Shown: positions 38,601-44,724, numbered from the stretch's first letter. The stretch: DNA of 64,000 nt from Zoroaster sp. YZ-2022 (GCA_029582265.1 CM055835.1:16043580-16107579), one strand, 5' to 3'. Made by a program: numbers and translations. The notes: generated by a model from the letters alone, not told the origin.

Positions 38601-41600
38601 ACAAAGGGGTGTTCCACTCGATCAATGCACTGCTCTATGATGTTCCTAAGAGTAAAGATCTGGTCTATGCATCCCCGGCCTCTTCTGAATCCTGCCTGTT
38701 CCTGTCTCAGCTTAGTGTCAATGGCTGCATCAATTCTGCCAAGAAGAATCCTGCAGAAAACCTTGGATGGAATTGAGAGCAGTGTGATGCCTCGCCAATT
38801 ATCACAGTTCTGGAGGTTGCCTTTCTTGGGAATCTTGACAATCAAGCCTTTATTCCAGTCGTCCGGTATCATGTCCTTCTCCCAGATGTTTCTGAAGAGG
38901 TCCGTGAGCACCTTGGTTGAGGTACCAAGGTCAGCTTTCAGCATTTCAGCATGGATGGAATCAATGACTGCAGCTTTCCCACTCTTCATGGCTTTGATGG
39001 CACGCCTGACTTCTACTTCAGTTGGGGGACTGATGTTGATGTTGAGATCATCCTCAGCTGGTGGGGGGTCAGCAGGGTCGTCTGGTTCTGGGTGGTTAAG
39101 TACTTCACGAAAGTGTTGTACCCATCTCGCTGCCTGTTCGCGCTCTGTTATGAGGTTGTTGCCGTCCTTGTCTTTGTCAGGGGCAGACTGGCTGGTATTC
39201 TTGCCACAGAATTGCTTCGTGATCTTGTAAACAGCACTCATCTCACCTCTTGCAGCAGCACGCTCAGCTTCACCTGCTAACTCGTCGGCAAAGGCTCTTT
39301 TGTCATTCCGGGCGCTCTTCTTGACCTCCCTGTTCTTCGTCTTGTAGGCTTCTTGAGCCTGCTCTTGGAGCCTGGGTGACTTTGTGCTCAACATCTTGGC
39401 TTTCAGTTGTTTCCTTTCTTCTATCTTCTGCCAAGTACAAGATGTTATCCATTCCTTGTTCTTTTTCTTTCTATAGCCCAAGACGTTAGTGGCTGTCTCG
39501 ACATAAGTCTTCTTGATGACTTCCCACTTGGTGTTAATACTGGGATCTTCATCATCTTCAGCCAGAGCCGCAAAGCGGTTTCTCAGTTCCAATGCAAACT
39601 CTTTGATGGTTTTAGGACACTTCAGTTTGGCAACATCCAGGTGTTTTCTTGACTGGCTCTGCTTAACCACTTTCCTGAGTTTCAGCTTCATGGTGGCTGT
39701 AACTAGGTAGTGGTCACTGTTGATAAACACGAACATCTTGAAGAGACCTGTGCCACTTTCCATTGATCAAGATGTGATCGATCTGGTTGACAGTGGAGCC
39801 ATCAGGAGACTTCCATGTGAGTTTATAGATGTTCTTGTGTGGGAACATGGTACCACCGACTACACAGTTGTTCTCTAAGCAAAAGTCGATCAGACGTTCG
39901 CCGTTGACATTCTTCACGCCGCATCCATGTTTCCCCATAGCTCTATCACAGTCGGTATTATCAGCTCCGACCTTGGCATTCATATCACCCATGATCAGTA
40001 GCATGTCATGCTGGGGGACTTTGGAGACTGCTTGCTGTAGTTCCTCAAACCAGTCGTCTTTGTCTTCCTCATCAGCTTCGTTTGTTGGAGCGTAGCACTG
40101 CAGGATGGTAAGCTTGCAGTGTTTAGAATCGAAGCGTGCTCTGATCAGCCTGTCGCTTAGCGGTTCCCATTCCAGCAAGGTGTTGACTTTCTCTTTTGAG
40201 ACTATGAGGGCCACGCCGCATATGTGTTGACTGTCATGTCCAGAGTGCAAGATAACTGATCCATCGCTGTTTACTCGGCGGCCAGAGCCTGTCCATCGGC
40301 ATTCACAAATCCCAAGAATGTACAGTCCGTATCTCCTCATCTCACTGATAGCTTGTGCTGTTTTCGATGTCTCAAACATGGTACGGACATTCCATGCTTC
40401 TAGGCAGATGTTGGTTTTGGGCCCGAGCATACTATCTGTCGTACTCCTGACTTCCCGAGGGCTTTCATCAGAAGTAGTCATACGGCCAGTTGGTTGGCTC
40501 AAATCCGCTACAGGGTCCGGGGTTGTTGTAGCATTCGTTGTCGTTTCCGTAACAAAGTGTTTTTTACAGGGTGGAGTCGTTGGCACCACGCCCAACCCCC
40601 AACCTGGAGGACCAGGTGCTGATTTCGGTCTGGTCTCTACCTTGCAACCTGTCCGACTTGGTTGAACCTACTCGGTATAGCTCACAAGGGTCTCTGAGAC
40701 ACGCAAGCCTCCCCACCGCGTCAAGGTAACAGCACAAAGGGAGGTTTAAGTGTCATATACCTCTTATAATTACACTGTATCAATACATGCAACCGAGCTG
40801 CTCTTATTGCCTGTTTCGTAAGGTGTGTCGTCTCCTCATTGTACGTCTTAGTATCTCTGTGTTCTAATTGTCCTTTCCTTTATGGTTTTTCCCCTCTCTT
40901 TTCTGAATTACCTTGATCCTTTTAAGGGGCGAATTCCATAACATAGAAAATAAAATAGGCCTAGTAATTGAAGTGAACAAATGAAAGGGAGGTTTGTCAT
41001 GACCTAATTATTGTGACCTTAGTAGTCTACAGGAAGTATTAATGTTGCTATCTTGATACAATTTCAGCCTATGAAGTGGAAGTGATTTCAATCAAACATA
41101 GAGGTAACTTCCAGTACTTAACTATGATAATTCTGGCTCCACTCAAGCATGGTGAGTCTCAAGCTAGGTTGAAGTAGTAAACTTTAGGCTGGGAAGGGGA
41201 TTGAAGAACAAGCCCCACCCATGGCATGCAGGCCCATAGGCTGCGGGACGTGGGGGTGCATAATTGTATAGAAATTGTTTTTTGAGCTCTACTTTAAAAA
41301 AAATTGTACATAACAATTCCTTTTTTTCTGAGATGCAAGCAACTTCAGACAAACAATTTTCACAGGATGATTGATTAGATAATAATCTGTAAATTTGATA
41401 ATTTTAGTAATTACAAAATGTTGTTCCTTCGGTGGAATACTGGTTTAAGAAATGCAGCATGGGTCACTGGAAACAGAAAATATGAATATATACTGAAGGT
41501 TTTGTTAACCCCAGCAGAACTATAAAAAAGTGAAGACTATTTCCACTTTGTTGTCACAGGTCTTGATCTTGTGACCAAAGGCGAAAACCGAACCTTCTGG

Positions 41601-43613
41601 AAGAACAAGAGTTGTGGAATTCCCGAAATCAGGAAGAAAAATTACCTGGTAATCGGCAGTGGCGGGCTACAAACCACAAACGCCATGGGGCAACCAAGGT
41701 TAGTCACAGAAAAAATATGTTATTGTTGTTTTCATTATTATTATTAACACTCCTACTATAGCGCACTTTAGTGTCAAGTAGCTATAGAGGTCAAAATCAG
41801 TTTTGACTGTTGACCCAAATGTCAACCCAAATGTTGACCCAAATGTGCACACAGGGGCATTTTTGACTGATTTTTACTGTCATTTTGACCACCCTGAACA
41901 ATACAAGACAATGCTTTTACCATGGCAAAAACAGTTGACTCATTTTGACATGTAAATGTACTTACTACACGTAAGGTTTGACAGTGTTTTACTTTTTAGT
42001 GCACTAGATCTACCTTGGCAAGTTTTTAAACATTTTGACTGATTTTGACCCTTGCAGTCATAGAAGGGTAATTATTTTGTTTTGAATTTTAATATACATC
42101 TCTTAAAATAATTATAAGAAGTGTGGTTTTACAGTAGGCCTATGTACAGCAACGAATTTATGATGGGTCCAGTTATAAATTCATTTTGGTGCTATTTCAC
42201 TGATAAACCTAGCTTCTGTCAACAATTTTGTGACAATAGCCTATCTCATTTCCAAGTACATGTAGTTTTTTCTTGTCTTAACTCTTTCGTTACCTTTTAA
42301 TAGGGACTTTAGTCAACCAAGGTCACCACACAGAGCACTAAATTGAGTGTCATTAGAGGTTTTTCCTTCTTCGCAGTCCATACCCAAGTTATACATGGTT
42401 GGAAAGGTTGATTTCTGATCTTTCTAATGGTGTAGGCAAAATAAGCCACAGATTGCTATTATAAAAAAATGATATATTCAGTAGTGAAGCCAGGATTTTC
42501 AGAGTGGGGGGTGGCAAACCATGCCAGGGTAAATTTATCGACACAATTGTGTTGATAATTTCTGAAATTTCAGAAATTCCAATAAGTCTGAATTTACCAA
42601 CAAACACTATTTTGCCAACAAGGGGGGAGGGGGAGTACCACCTGCCCTCCTTTTAGCTATGCCACTGGATATAATACAAACTGATCCTCTCAACAGCCAT
42701 TTGTGCTGTGGAACACTATATGCTTTTGTACAAATTGCTATTTTTGTTTGTGAAAAAGGTCAGGAGGAGTAACATCGAAAAGCTGATCTTTTTATATGCA
42801 ATCCTATTGATTTTGGTGAGGAAATTTCATGAGAAACAAACATTTCATTTAATATCTCTTTCTCCAACAAATTCTTTATGGTGAAAAACTGATTTAGACA
42901 AAGTGCCTGTAAATGGATGCACACTGTTATGAAATAAAGTGTGAATTTATAAATGACTGGGCAGAGCTGTGAATTCGGTAACCAGTGGGAAATCCTGTTG
43001 AAACAAATCGGTAATGAAAGGGTTAAGAGAAATGTTCCAATAAAAAAAATATTCGGCCATGGGTCATTATCCCCATGGTTACGCCACTGGTTCCATTGGC
43101 GGATCCAGGGGAGGGCTAAGGGGGCTGTACCCCTAAAATCGTTAAAAAAAAAAAAATTAAATAAAATTAAAAAAAGGAGAGAAAGAGAGAGAGAGAGAGG
43201 GGGAGGGGAGGGGAGAACGCACTCCCATTCCCACAGTGTGCTTTGTTTTTCTCTCCCTTTGATTACGGTACTTCATTGTAATTTTTGTAGTACTGAAAAA
43301 TAATTGTTTTTGATTCTCAGCTCCCCTAAAAAATGTTCTGGATCCGCCCATGGGCTCCCACTCCCTTTTTACACCATGGATCTGCCTCTCATCCTAATAC
43401 CTCTTGCAAATTTGAAATATGTGAATGCCACTGAATGTATTGTTTGATTTTTTCCCACTTTTTCCTCACAGCTTCAAGTACATCATTGACGAGAGAACGT
43501 CGTTCTATGAGTGGCCCACTGGCAGTAAGCTGAACAGTAAGAAATGGCAGAGGATTGAAAGTAAACTCAATAAACTGAAGACAGATTTGGTTTCAGGAAG
43601 TGGATGCCCATGA
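579..43613 (+). CDS. Gene A: complement C3-like thioester-family protein, 3' part of gene (29 exons)
   Basis: Secreted complement factor of the C3/C4/C5 type; the 5' part lies outside the window. Exons: 579-647, 1304-1492, 4054-4227, 4953-5027, 5893-5947, 6898-6963, 7436-7727, 12913 (or 12921)-12970, 13059-13287, 14215-14427, 14826-14940, 16187-16291, 17176-17364, 19688-19772, 20329-20488, 22243-22317, 23449-23617, 24469-24683, 26045-26206, 27246-27314, 30200-30387, 31471-31558, 32373-32447, 33204-33309, 35956-36045, 36365-36454, 41068-41151, 41560-41698, 43472-43613. All junctions have AG/GT and matching phases except exon 7 to 8. About 1,250 codons give MG6, beta/alpha junction, anaphylatoxin-like segment, MG7, CUB, TED, MG8 and C345C in the C3 order. 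The TED motif is GCGEE, so the thioester is probably lost. In known C3 the protein is made by liver, coelomocyte or gut cells, cleaved into chains and activated by convertases; that biology is family knowledge here. C5-like behaviour is the main alternative. Confidence 0.93.
720..1260 (+). repeat. Minisatellite, about 53-bp unit, gene A intron 1
   Basis: Degenerate copies of a unit built from TACCTCATGTCTTGTACC and CTGCCCTTTACCTTGTACCC, clearest at 995-1235 (about five units), with weaker copies from 720. The strong ORFs here are repeat artefacts. Confidence 0.85.
1304..1492 (+). CDS. Gene A exon 2: MG6, beta-chain part
   Basis: 63 codons, phase 0/0. The reading [16 protein letters not shown] followed by VEQSC matches the C3 pattern of a strand ending in VAYY, then ADS, then a Cys. 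In C3 that Cys makes a disulfide to the alpha chain. Donor is GTGAGT. Confidence 0.9.
1826..2119 (-). mobile_element. tRNA-like element with terminal direct repeats, copy 1
   Basis: Terminal direct repeats of about 41 bp (1826-1866 and 2078-2118) flank a tRNA-like body whose B box is GGTTCGAATCC on the - strand. The whole unit lies between 8-bp duplications GACAAATG (1818-1825 and 2120-2127). A second copy is at 15728-16044. Confidence 0.8.
2132..2242 (+). repeat. 21-bp tandem repeat
   Basis: About five copies of GACAGGAACAGGGGCGTAGAA with small changes. Confidence 0.9.
2440..2830 (-). mobile_element. Ty3/gypsy-like LTR fragment
   Basis: On the - strand an AATAAA signal is followed by a stretch ending TGTTACA (to 2568), then TTTGGTGGCAGCGTG, which looks like a tRNA primer-binding site. 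This is the arrangement at the LTR/internal boundary of gypsy-type elements. No gag or pol is seen and the outer boundary is unclear. Confidence 0.5.
3497..3700. mobile_element. hAT-like MITE
   Basis: Ends CAGCGTAGTAGCCA and CCTGGCTACGCCGCTG are inverted copies. Perfect 8-bp duplications CTCAAGCT flank it at 3489-3496 and 3701-3708. The interior is G/C homopolymer-rich. Confidence 0.85.
4054..4227 (+). CDS. Gene A exon 3: MG6 to chain-junction region
   Basis: 58 codons, phase 0/0. [12 protein letters not shown] and LTQKK parallel the C3 stretch that reads A-V-D-(K/E) and LTQ. The acceptor at 4053 follows a long pyrimidine tract; an upstream AG (after cccttc) would add an unrelated stretch, so 4054 was chosen. 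Confidence 0.88.
4545..4790 (+). mobile_element. Degraded SINE (family B)
   Basis: AATGTGGGTTCAAATTCTGG is a decayed B box, followed by the family words CCTTGAGCAA and AATTGCTTCT. Compare the better copy at 34954-35270. Confidence 0.7.
4953..5027 (+). CDS. Gene A exon 4: [11 protein letters not shown] segment
   Basis: 25 codons, phase 0/0. [10 protein letters not shown] matches the C3 D-x-G-C-x-P-G-x-G motif; its Cys pairs within the beta chain in C3 with the Cys of exon 6, which is also present. Confidence 0.88.
5190..5770 (+). repeat. Tandem array of about 116-bp units derived from SINE family B
   Basis: Five copies, each with CTTCTCTCCACCCAGAAGTA and then GTATGCCAAACATGAAATC, starting near 5225, 5345, 5459, 5578 and 5693. 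The first motif is the SINE-B core. Confidence 0.9.
5893..5947 (+). CDS. Gene A exon 5: DAG..  segment before the chain junction
   Basis: 18 codons plus 1 nt (phase 1 donor GTATAT). It begins [11 protein letters not shown]3 has the same DAG start at the equivalent exon. Confidence 0.82.
6103..6340 (+). mobile_element. SINE family B copy
   Basis: Starts GGGTGCCATGGACGAGCGG (tRNA-like A box), then GTGGGTTTGAAACC (decayed B box), GTGTCCTTAAGCAAGAC and CACCCAGGAGTATAAATGGG. Confidence 0.8.
6500..6800 (+). repeat. Degenerate TTTTCACGGC repeat
   Basis: Multiple copies of TTTCACGGC/TTTCATGGC in both orientations; no coding signal. Confidence 0.6.
6898..6963 (+). CDS. Gene A exon 6: beta/alpha processing site
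   Basis: Phase 1/1, 66 nt. It reads [22 protein letters not shown] followed by S is a full furin-type R-X-R-R site at the place where C3 is cut into beta and alpha chains. The Cys before it pairs in C3 with the exon-4 Cys. Confidence 0.88.
7436..7727 (+). CDS. Gene A exon 7: anaphylatoxin-like segment and alpha' N-terminus
   Basis: Phase 1 acceptor, phase 2 donor (GG|GTAAGT). The segment runs from EFCEMG through FPCSRR to FYDCCKEKE, followed by GLNRGRGG and [14 protein letters not shown] is the C3 family hallmark after the convertase site. The standard domain has CC, C, C, CC. Here one Cys of the first pair is Phe and the fourth Cys is Lys; an extra Cys lies 8 residues upstream (NACQ). Only about 8 residues separate the CC pair from the likely Arg cleavage site (GLNR), against about 20 in human C3. 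Confidence 0.9.
8178..8951 (-). pseudogene. LINE reverse transcriptase C-terminal segment
   Basis: 257 codons open. It continues the YADD-containing frame after a shift and includes [10 protein letters not shown], then Y-G-C-C-T-W, typical of the RTE thumb and C-terminal region. Confidence 0.85.
8893..9405 (-). pseudogene. LINE reverse transcriptase palm segment
   Basis: Contains [10 protein letters not shown] (first catalytic Asp), [16 protein letters not shown] and QRYADDLVL (catalytic Asp pair). It is broken from its upstream part by a frameshift near 9400. Confidence 0.9.
9269..10123 (-). pseudogene. LINE reverse transcriptase N-terminal segment
   Basis: Includes [20 protein letters not shown] and [10 protein letters not shown], the fingers region of non-LTR reverse transcriptases. 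Confidence 0.9.
10146..10745 (-). pseudogene. LINE endonuclease segment
   Basis: [24 protein letters not shown] and AIDHILV are the APE-type endonuclease motifs. The N-terminal part, with [10 protein letters not shown], is in another frame at 10853-11218. Confidence 0.9.
12390..12820 (+). repeat. Dispersed repeat C, copy 1
   Basis: Shares AACAAGGGTTGGTCCAGAAT, GTCGGCAAACC-type and AATTTACC words with 63590-64000 (opposite orientation) and 49558-49690. Confidence 0.8.
12913..12970 (+). CDS. Gene A exon 8: start of MG7 (acceptor uncertain)
   Basis: The only open frame reads [19 protein letters not shown] and joins exon 9 in phase. This frame needs phase 1 at 12913 or phase 0 at 12921, but exon 7 ends in phase 2 at its strong donor. 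A small exon may be missed in the 5.2-kb intron, a weak donor may be used in exon 7 (GAA|GTGGAT, phase 0), or the copy is frameshifted. Confidence 0.55.
13059..13287 (+). CDS. Gene A exon 9: MG7
   Basis: Phase 2 acceptor, phase 0 donor. [18 protein letters not shown], then [22 protein letters not shown] and E-Q-I-E-I match the C3 MG7 pattern (DS-x-T-T-W, C-V-A-D-P, L-P-Y-S-V, V-x-N-Y) closely. Confidence 0.95.
13390..13830 (+). repeat. Minisatellite TGGTTGACTA(A/G), gene A intron 9
   Basis: About 35-40 copies of a 10-14-bp unit (GGTTGACTAGT, GGTTGACTAAT) in one run. Confidence 0.95.
14215..14427 (+). CDS. Gene A exon 10: end of MG7
   Basis: 71 codons, phase 0/0. [15 protein letters not shown], later [19 protein letters not shown], fits the C3 segment ending in V-I-V-P-L-x-x-G-x-x-x-V-E-V. 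The donor is GTGAGT. Confidence 0.92.
14826..14940 (+). CDS. Gene A exon 11: first CUB strand
   Basis: 38 codons plus 1 nt. It starts [17 protein letters not shown], the counterpart of the C3 segment starting P-E-G and ending L-D-P-E. Confidence 0.88.
15098..15285. mobile_element. Foldback MITE, family GCGAATGCGAAGCG, copy 1
   Basis: Left end GGTTCATACTTGACGCGAAA, right end TTCGCATGAATTATGAACC: inverted arms with GCGAATGCGAAGCG. Copy 2 at 45719-45805. Confidence 0.8.
15728..16044 (+). mobile_element. tRNA-like element with terminal direct repeats, copy 2
   Basis: 65-bp terminal direct repeats (15728-15792, 15980-16044) with one clear mismatch flank a tRNA-like body (A box region near 15855, B box GGTTCGAATCC near 15904). 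A 12-bp duplication AACCTAAATGCA lies at 15716-15727 and 16045-16056. Confidence 0.85.
16187..16291 (+). CDS. Gene A exon 12: CUB to TED linker
   Basis: Phase 1/1, 105 nt, GTATGT donor. It includes a D-V-I-P-G motif and reads into the TED exon without a stop. Similarity to human C3 is weak here, as is usual for this linker. Confidence 0.8.
16864..17044. mobile_element. Foldback MITE, family GTAAGACT, copy 1
   Basis: Arms starting ATAAGTAAGACT and ending AGTCTTACTTAT, with GGTGACACCAT and AATTCTCTATAG in each arm. A partial relative with GATCAGTATGC and AGTTCTTTTCAGAACTA-type words is at 24832-24960. Confidence 0.85.
17176..17364 (+). CDS. Gene A exon 13: thioester-domain start, GCGEE
   Basis: Phase 1/1. 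[19 protein letters not shown] is the thioester site. Codons at 17244-17258 read GGA TGT GGT GAA GAG. The last codon is Glu; thioester-active relatives have Gln (CAG or CAA). A downstream APN-x-Y-V-x-x-Y-L helix is intact, so the fold is probably kept. Confidence 0.95.
19052..19605 (+). repeat. Dispersed repeat D (GGGTATCCG), copy 1
   Basis: Begins AGGGCTGTGCCAGGTATCCG and ends ATGGGTATCCGAATTTTCCT. The second half recurs at 58025-58200; the first-half words CATTACCCGGTTCC recur at about 56960. Confidence 0.75.
19688..19772 (+). CDS. Gene A exon 14: TED
   Basis: Phase 1 to 2. [13 protein letters not shown] and YPSSTW are the family's R-x-x-D-G-S-F-x-x-(W/F)-G and S-T-W-L-T-A motifs, the latter completed by exon 15. 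Confidence 0.93.
20329..20488 (+). CDS. Gene A exon 15: TED with retained His
   Basis: 53 codons plus the completing G of Trp. [19 protein letters not shown] and RVHHAEM. The His codon at 20474-20476 lines up with the His of the C3 H-Q-E-M motif that gives C3 its hydroxyl preference, so the second catalytic residue is kept although the Gln is not. Confidence 0.93.
21231..21890 (-). pseudogene. LINE reverse transcriptase C-terminal fragment
   Basis: On the - strand [23 protein letters not shown] and RRLEAFHQK, then after a frameshift [11 protein letters not shown]. These are the RTE-type C-terminal landmarks. The 5' part is missing. Confidence 0.85.
22243..22317 (+). CDS. Gene A exon 16: TED
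   Basis: 25 codons, phase 0/0. [20 protein letters not shown] matches the C3 G-G + L-T-A-F-V-L-I-S-L pattern. Confidence 0.93.
23449..23617 (+). CDS. Gene A exon 17: TED
   Basis: Phase 0 to 1. The residues S-F-L-E, then [15 protein letters not shown], match the S-Y-x-V-A-I-x-(G/A)-Y-A-L-A helix of the TED alpha/alpha barrel. Confidence 0.93.
23760..23915 (+). repeat. Degenerate GAGTCCGAGTC repeat
   Basis: Repeated GAGTCC/GAGTCG words; related sequence at 30410-30530 and 30770-30815. Confidence 0.75.
24469..24683 (+). CDS. Gene A exon 18: TED end
   Basis: Phase 1 to 0. [15 protein letters not shown], then [18 protein letters not shown], match the C3 [12 protein letters not shown] and R-W-L-x-x-Q-x-x-x-G-G-(Y/F)-x-S-T-Q signatures. 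Confidence 0.95.
24832..24960. mobile_element. Fragment of foldback family GTAAGACT
   Basis: AAGTAAGACTAATTGCGGTG and later GATCAGTATGCTCTGATCG; matches one arm and centre of 16864-17044. Preceded by an AAT microsatellite (24806-24831). Confidence 0.75.
25085..25455 (-). mobile_element. SINE family B, near full-length
   Basis: Reads on the - strand from a tRNA-like start through GGTTCGAATCCC and the core to a tail with GCGCTATATAAGTCCACA and a TTA microsatellite. Confidence 0.88.
26045..26206 (+). CDS. Gene A exon 19: TED to CUB return
   Basis: 54 codons, phase 0/0. [13 protein letters not shown] is the last TED helix. Two Cys follow (N-C-Q-V-S-C). Confidence 0.92.
26595..26918 (-). mobile_element. 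SINE family B, near full-length
   Basis: Same order as 25085-25455; ends at the low-coordinate side in an ATA microsatellite (26598-26635). B box is slightly decayed. Confidence 0.9.
27246..27314 (+). CDS. Gene A exon 20: CUB end
   Basis: 23 codons, phase 0/0. It ends with GTGIGQLK, the C3 G-x-G-(T/Q)-L region before MG8. Confidence 0.9.
27700..27990 (+). mobile_element. tRNA-derived SINE, second type
   Basis: B box GTGGGTTCGAATCC, then TGTCCTTGAGCAAGACATTT, then a different body (TGCTCCGTTCTTCAGATGGG, GTAAAAGACCC). Confidence 0.75.
28921..29460 (+). repeat. Satellite-like array, 9 x 60 bp, gene A intron 20
   Basis: Nine nearly identical 60-bp units in perfect register; only a G/A at position 19 and a few changes in the last unit vary. 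Each unit has AGGTAAGT (a 5' splice consensus) and AATAAA. The long ORFs across it are repeat artefacts. Confidence 0.97.
30200..30387 (+). CDS. Gene A exon 21: MG8 with a low-complexity loop
   Basis: Phase 0 to 2. It carries [13 protein letters not shown], then a polar Gly/Ser/Arg-rich loop, then [10 protein letters not shown]. The end was set at AA|GTACGA because it alone joins exon 22 in phase to give KVKYLKG. Reading on leads only to a stop at 30431. Confidence 0.88.
30815..31000 (-). mobile_element. SINE family B fragment
   Basis: On the + strand ATCTCCCTGGGGAGTATACA and GCGCCTAATTC with AATAATAATG tail; matches the 3' half in reverse. Confidence 0.6.
31471..31558 (+). CDS. Gene A exon 22: MG8
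   Basis: Phase 2 to 0. [17 protein letters not shown] matches the C3 M-S-I-L-D-(I/V)-x-(M/L)-x-T-G-(F/Y) motif. Confidence 0.95.
32373..32447 (+). CDS. Gene A exon 23: MG8
   Basis: 25 codons, phase 0/0. [17 protein letters not shown] parallels I-x-x-Y-E, then L-x-I-Y-L-(D/N) in C3. Confidence 0.93.
33204..33309 (+). CDS. Gene A exon 24: MG8 end
   Basis: 106 nt, phase 0 to 1. [20 protein letters not shown] matches the C3 segment reading Q-P-x-x-V-x-V-Y-x-Y-Y. The splice junction (CCTA|GTAAGT) is the seed of a minisatellite in the next intron. Confidence 0.95.
33301..33380 (+). repeat. Splice-donor minisatellite, block 1
   Basis: Starts at the exon-24 junction. Units of about 22 bp of type ATAACCCTAGTAAGTACCTG. 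The seed is the exon end itself. Confidence 0.85.
33395..34720 (+). pseudogene. L2/CR1-like LINE fragment, interrupted
   Basis: [18 protein letters not shown] matches the W-M-x-x-N-x-L-K-L-N motif of these LINEs. After the TIR element, RLQQIQNYA and [14 protein letters not shown] words (with stops) match the downstream segment. Heavily decayed. Confidence 0.6.
33617..34377. mobile_element. Non-autonomous DNA transposon, 761 bp
   Basis: Ends CAGGCGCGGATCCAGG and CCTGGATCCGCGCCTG are perfect inverted copies. ATGAG flanks both sides. No transposase recognised; one short ORF at 34052-34282 is unexplained. Confidence 0.85.
34760..34953 (+). repeat. Splice-donor minisatellite, block 2
   Basis: About eight units of ACCTGATATAACCCTAGTAAGT; several carry perfect GTAAGT. 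Confidence 0.93.
34954..35270 (+). mobile_element. SINE family B, best full-length copy
   Basis: GGAGTGCCATGGTTGAGCGG (A box side), GGGTTCGAATCCCGAC (B box), TGTCCTTGAGCAAGACACTT core, then a tail with CGCTATATAAGTCCACATTA. It sits inside the minisatellite. Confidence 0.92.
35271..35405 (+). repeat. Splice-donor minisatellite, block 3
   Basis: Four to five degenerate units of the same family follow the SINE and end in a TA/T tract. Confidence 0.85.
35956..36045 (+). CDS. Gene A exon 25: C345C linker
   Basis: Phase 1/1. ECVRFIHPQ, then [13 protein letters not shown], match the C3 anchor segment S-C-T-R-F-Y-H-P and L-C-x-x-x-x-C-x-C-A. Confidence 0.95.
36365..36454 (+). CDS. Gene A exon 26: C345C start
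   Basis: Phase 1/1, with K-C-A and K-A-C-A. These are the first cysteines of the netrin-like C345C domain. Confidence 0.9.
36483..36715 (+). pseudogene. LINE C-terminal fragment (L2/CR1-like)
   Basis: [20 protein letters not shown], then [14 protein letters not shown]: the conserved C-terminus of these LINEs, in gene A intron 26. Confidence 0.85.
37251..37295 (+). repeat. CACACCTCC microsatellite
   Basis: Five perfect nine-base units. Confidence 0.9.
37727..38347 (-). pseudogene. LINE reverse transcriptase C-terminal part
   Basis: [10 protein letters not shown] (FADD catalytic box), then [19 protein letters not shown] and [14 protein letters not shown], the standard RTE C-terminus. Confidence 0.92.
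38188..38625 (-). pseudogene. LINE reverse transcriptase palm
   Basis: [15 protein letters not shown] and [12 protein letters not shown] motifs; joins the previous part across a frameshift. Confidence 0.92.
38594..39763 (-). pseudogene. LINE reverse transcriptase N-terminal half
   Basis: [16 protein letters not shown] closes the endonuclease; [38 protein letters not shown] and [11 protein letters not shown] follow. Confidence 0.92.
39714..40595 (-). pseudogene. LINE endonuclease (EEP) segment
   Basis: [49 protein letters not shown] and QIDHILING: complete APE-type endonuclease motif set. Confidence 0.92.
41068..41151 (+). CDS. Gene A exon 27: C345C
   Basis: Phase 1/1. [20 protein letters not shown] matches the family's Y-x-x-x-V-x-x-I pattern. 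It is separated from exon 26 by a 4.6-kb intron that was lengthened by LINE insertion. Confidence 0.9.
41560..41698 (+). CDS. Gene A exon 28: C345C
   Basis: Phase 1 to 2. [20 protein letters not shown] matches the C3 segment with C-R-E and K-x-Y-L-(V/M)-(W/I)-G. Confidence 0.93.
43094..43353. mobile_element. hAT-like MITE, GGCGGATCCAG ends
   Basis: Ends TTGGCGGATCCAGG and CTGGATCCGCCCATG are inverted. The interior has poly(A) and GA microsatellite. Confidence 0.7.
43472..43613 (+). CDS. Gene A exon 29: C345C end and stop
   Basis: Phase 2 acceptor. [13 protein letters not shown] matches the C3 Y-I-I-G-x-D-T-W-V-E-x-W-P segment. The final SGCP ends the protein as the Cys-Pro does in C3; TGA at 43611-43613. 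Confidence 0.95.
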
Positions 43614-44395
43614 TTGTAGGATCATGGTTTTTCTCCTGGTTTTCAAATTGTAATGTAAAACTTACTTAGTGTCAAGCTGAGGATGGTATTAATCTTCCTT
43701 ACAATTTTTTTCTGTCTGAAGTGCATGTCATTTTGAAGATAAAAACCCATGTTCTGGTAGGTATTGTTTAATGTTTTCTACTCTAATGCTTGTAATCCAT
43801 ATTTGCATGTTGAAAAATTTGACTAGTAAAAAGCAATAATATGATAAAAATATAATTACATGAATTCTAGCTCAATGAATTACTTAAAAACATTTCTTAA
43901 ACAAAATTTCTTAAAAACATTTTTTTAAGTGAAATTCTTTTTTGGAAATGCAACCTGAGCTCTGCTTAGTATAATTGTGATACAAAATGTCCATGACAAC
44001 CAGCTTGCCATGGCAACAATATTGTCTAACTCTGTTCTTTTTCTTTTAGGACAAATATATAAATTGTTATTTTATTACATGTATGTAATTTTGGTAACCA
44101 CAATAATTATTTTTATAATACCTTTTTTTGTAATCATAAAAAACTTTTGTAGATATGTTTTCAAAATGTTCTCCAATGCATTGTGCTGAAAATGTGATAT
44201 CAATGTCTTATTCTGTATGCATGTAAAATACAATTCCTTTTGTTCTGTGTTTGGATTTGAATTGAAAATTAATTCTGTGTTGCTTGAAATCATTTTACAA
44301 GGGAAGGTACAACATTGGTAATTACCAGATTATCAAATTAAAGAATTGTTATCTGAAACTTACTTGATGTAAAGTTGGTACTTGGTACACCTATC

Positions 44396-44401
44396 AATAA
44401 A
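44396..44401 (+). terminator. Polyadenylation signal candidate
   Basis: Canonical AATAAA, about 780 bases after the stop, in an AT-rich 3' UTR. Confidence 0.45.
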
Positions 44402-44708
44402 CATGTTTCTGAATGAAGTGCTTTCATGTTAGGGAAACAATCAGCCCAATAGGGAAAGTACAAAAGCATTATGCTTCATATATTTTCCTGCATGTTGACA
44501 AATAATAATATTCGTTCGTGTATATCCTTTTCAACATGTGACATTATTTGTGTAAAGCAATTATTATTTCTGTACTGTTGTGCATGAAATGTTTCCAAAT
44601 CAAAATATATCACATATTTCTTGTTCTTAATTATCATTTAAAAATGTTTATATTATGTGGTTCATGAGATATGAGTTTTTTGAAATAATAACCTTTGATT
44701 TAGTGTTA

Positions 44709-44724
44709 AATAAAAATAAATAAA
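44709..44724 (+). terminator. Polyadenylation signal cluster
   Basis: Three AATAAA copies overlap in 16 bases and are followed by T/GT-rich sequence, which favours efficient 3' end formation. Confidence 0.5.

Larger units (their letters stand above)
37506..40744 (-). mobile_element. RTE-like LINE, near full-length, with target duplication
   Basis: A 14-bp direct repeat TTTAAGTGTCATAT flanks it (37492-37505, 40745-40758). The 3.2-kb length, single ORF with endonuclease then reverse transcriptase, and a TAA-repeat 3' tail fit the RTE clade. Three frameshifts (near 39740, 38610 and 38330) break the ORF. Confidence 0.92.

Noticed and set aside
38625..39230. + strand ORF of 201 codons
   Set aside because: Antisense shadow of the LINE reverse transcriptase; residue pattern has no family.
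37714..40595. Host endonuclease gene (craniofacial-development-protein-like)
   Set aside because: The endonuclease is followed by reverse transcriptase in the same element and flanked by a target duplication; it is the LINE.
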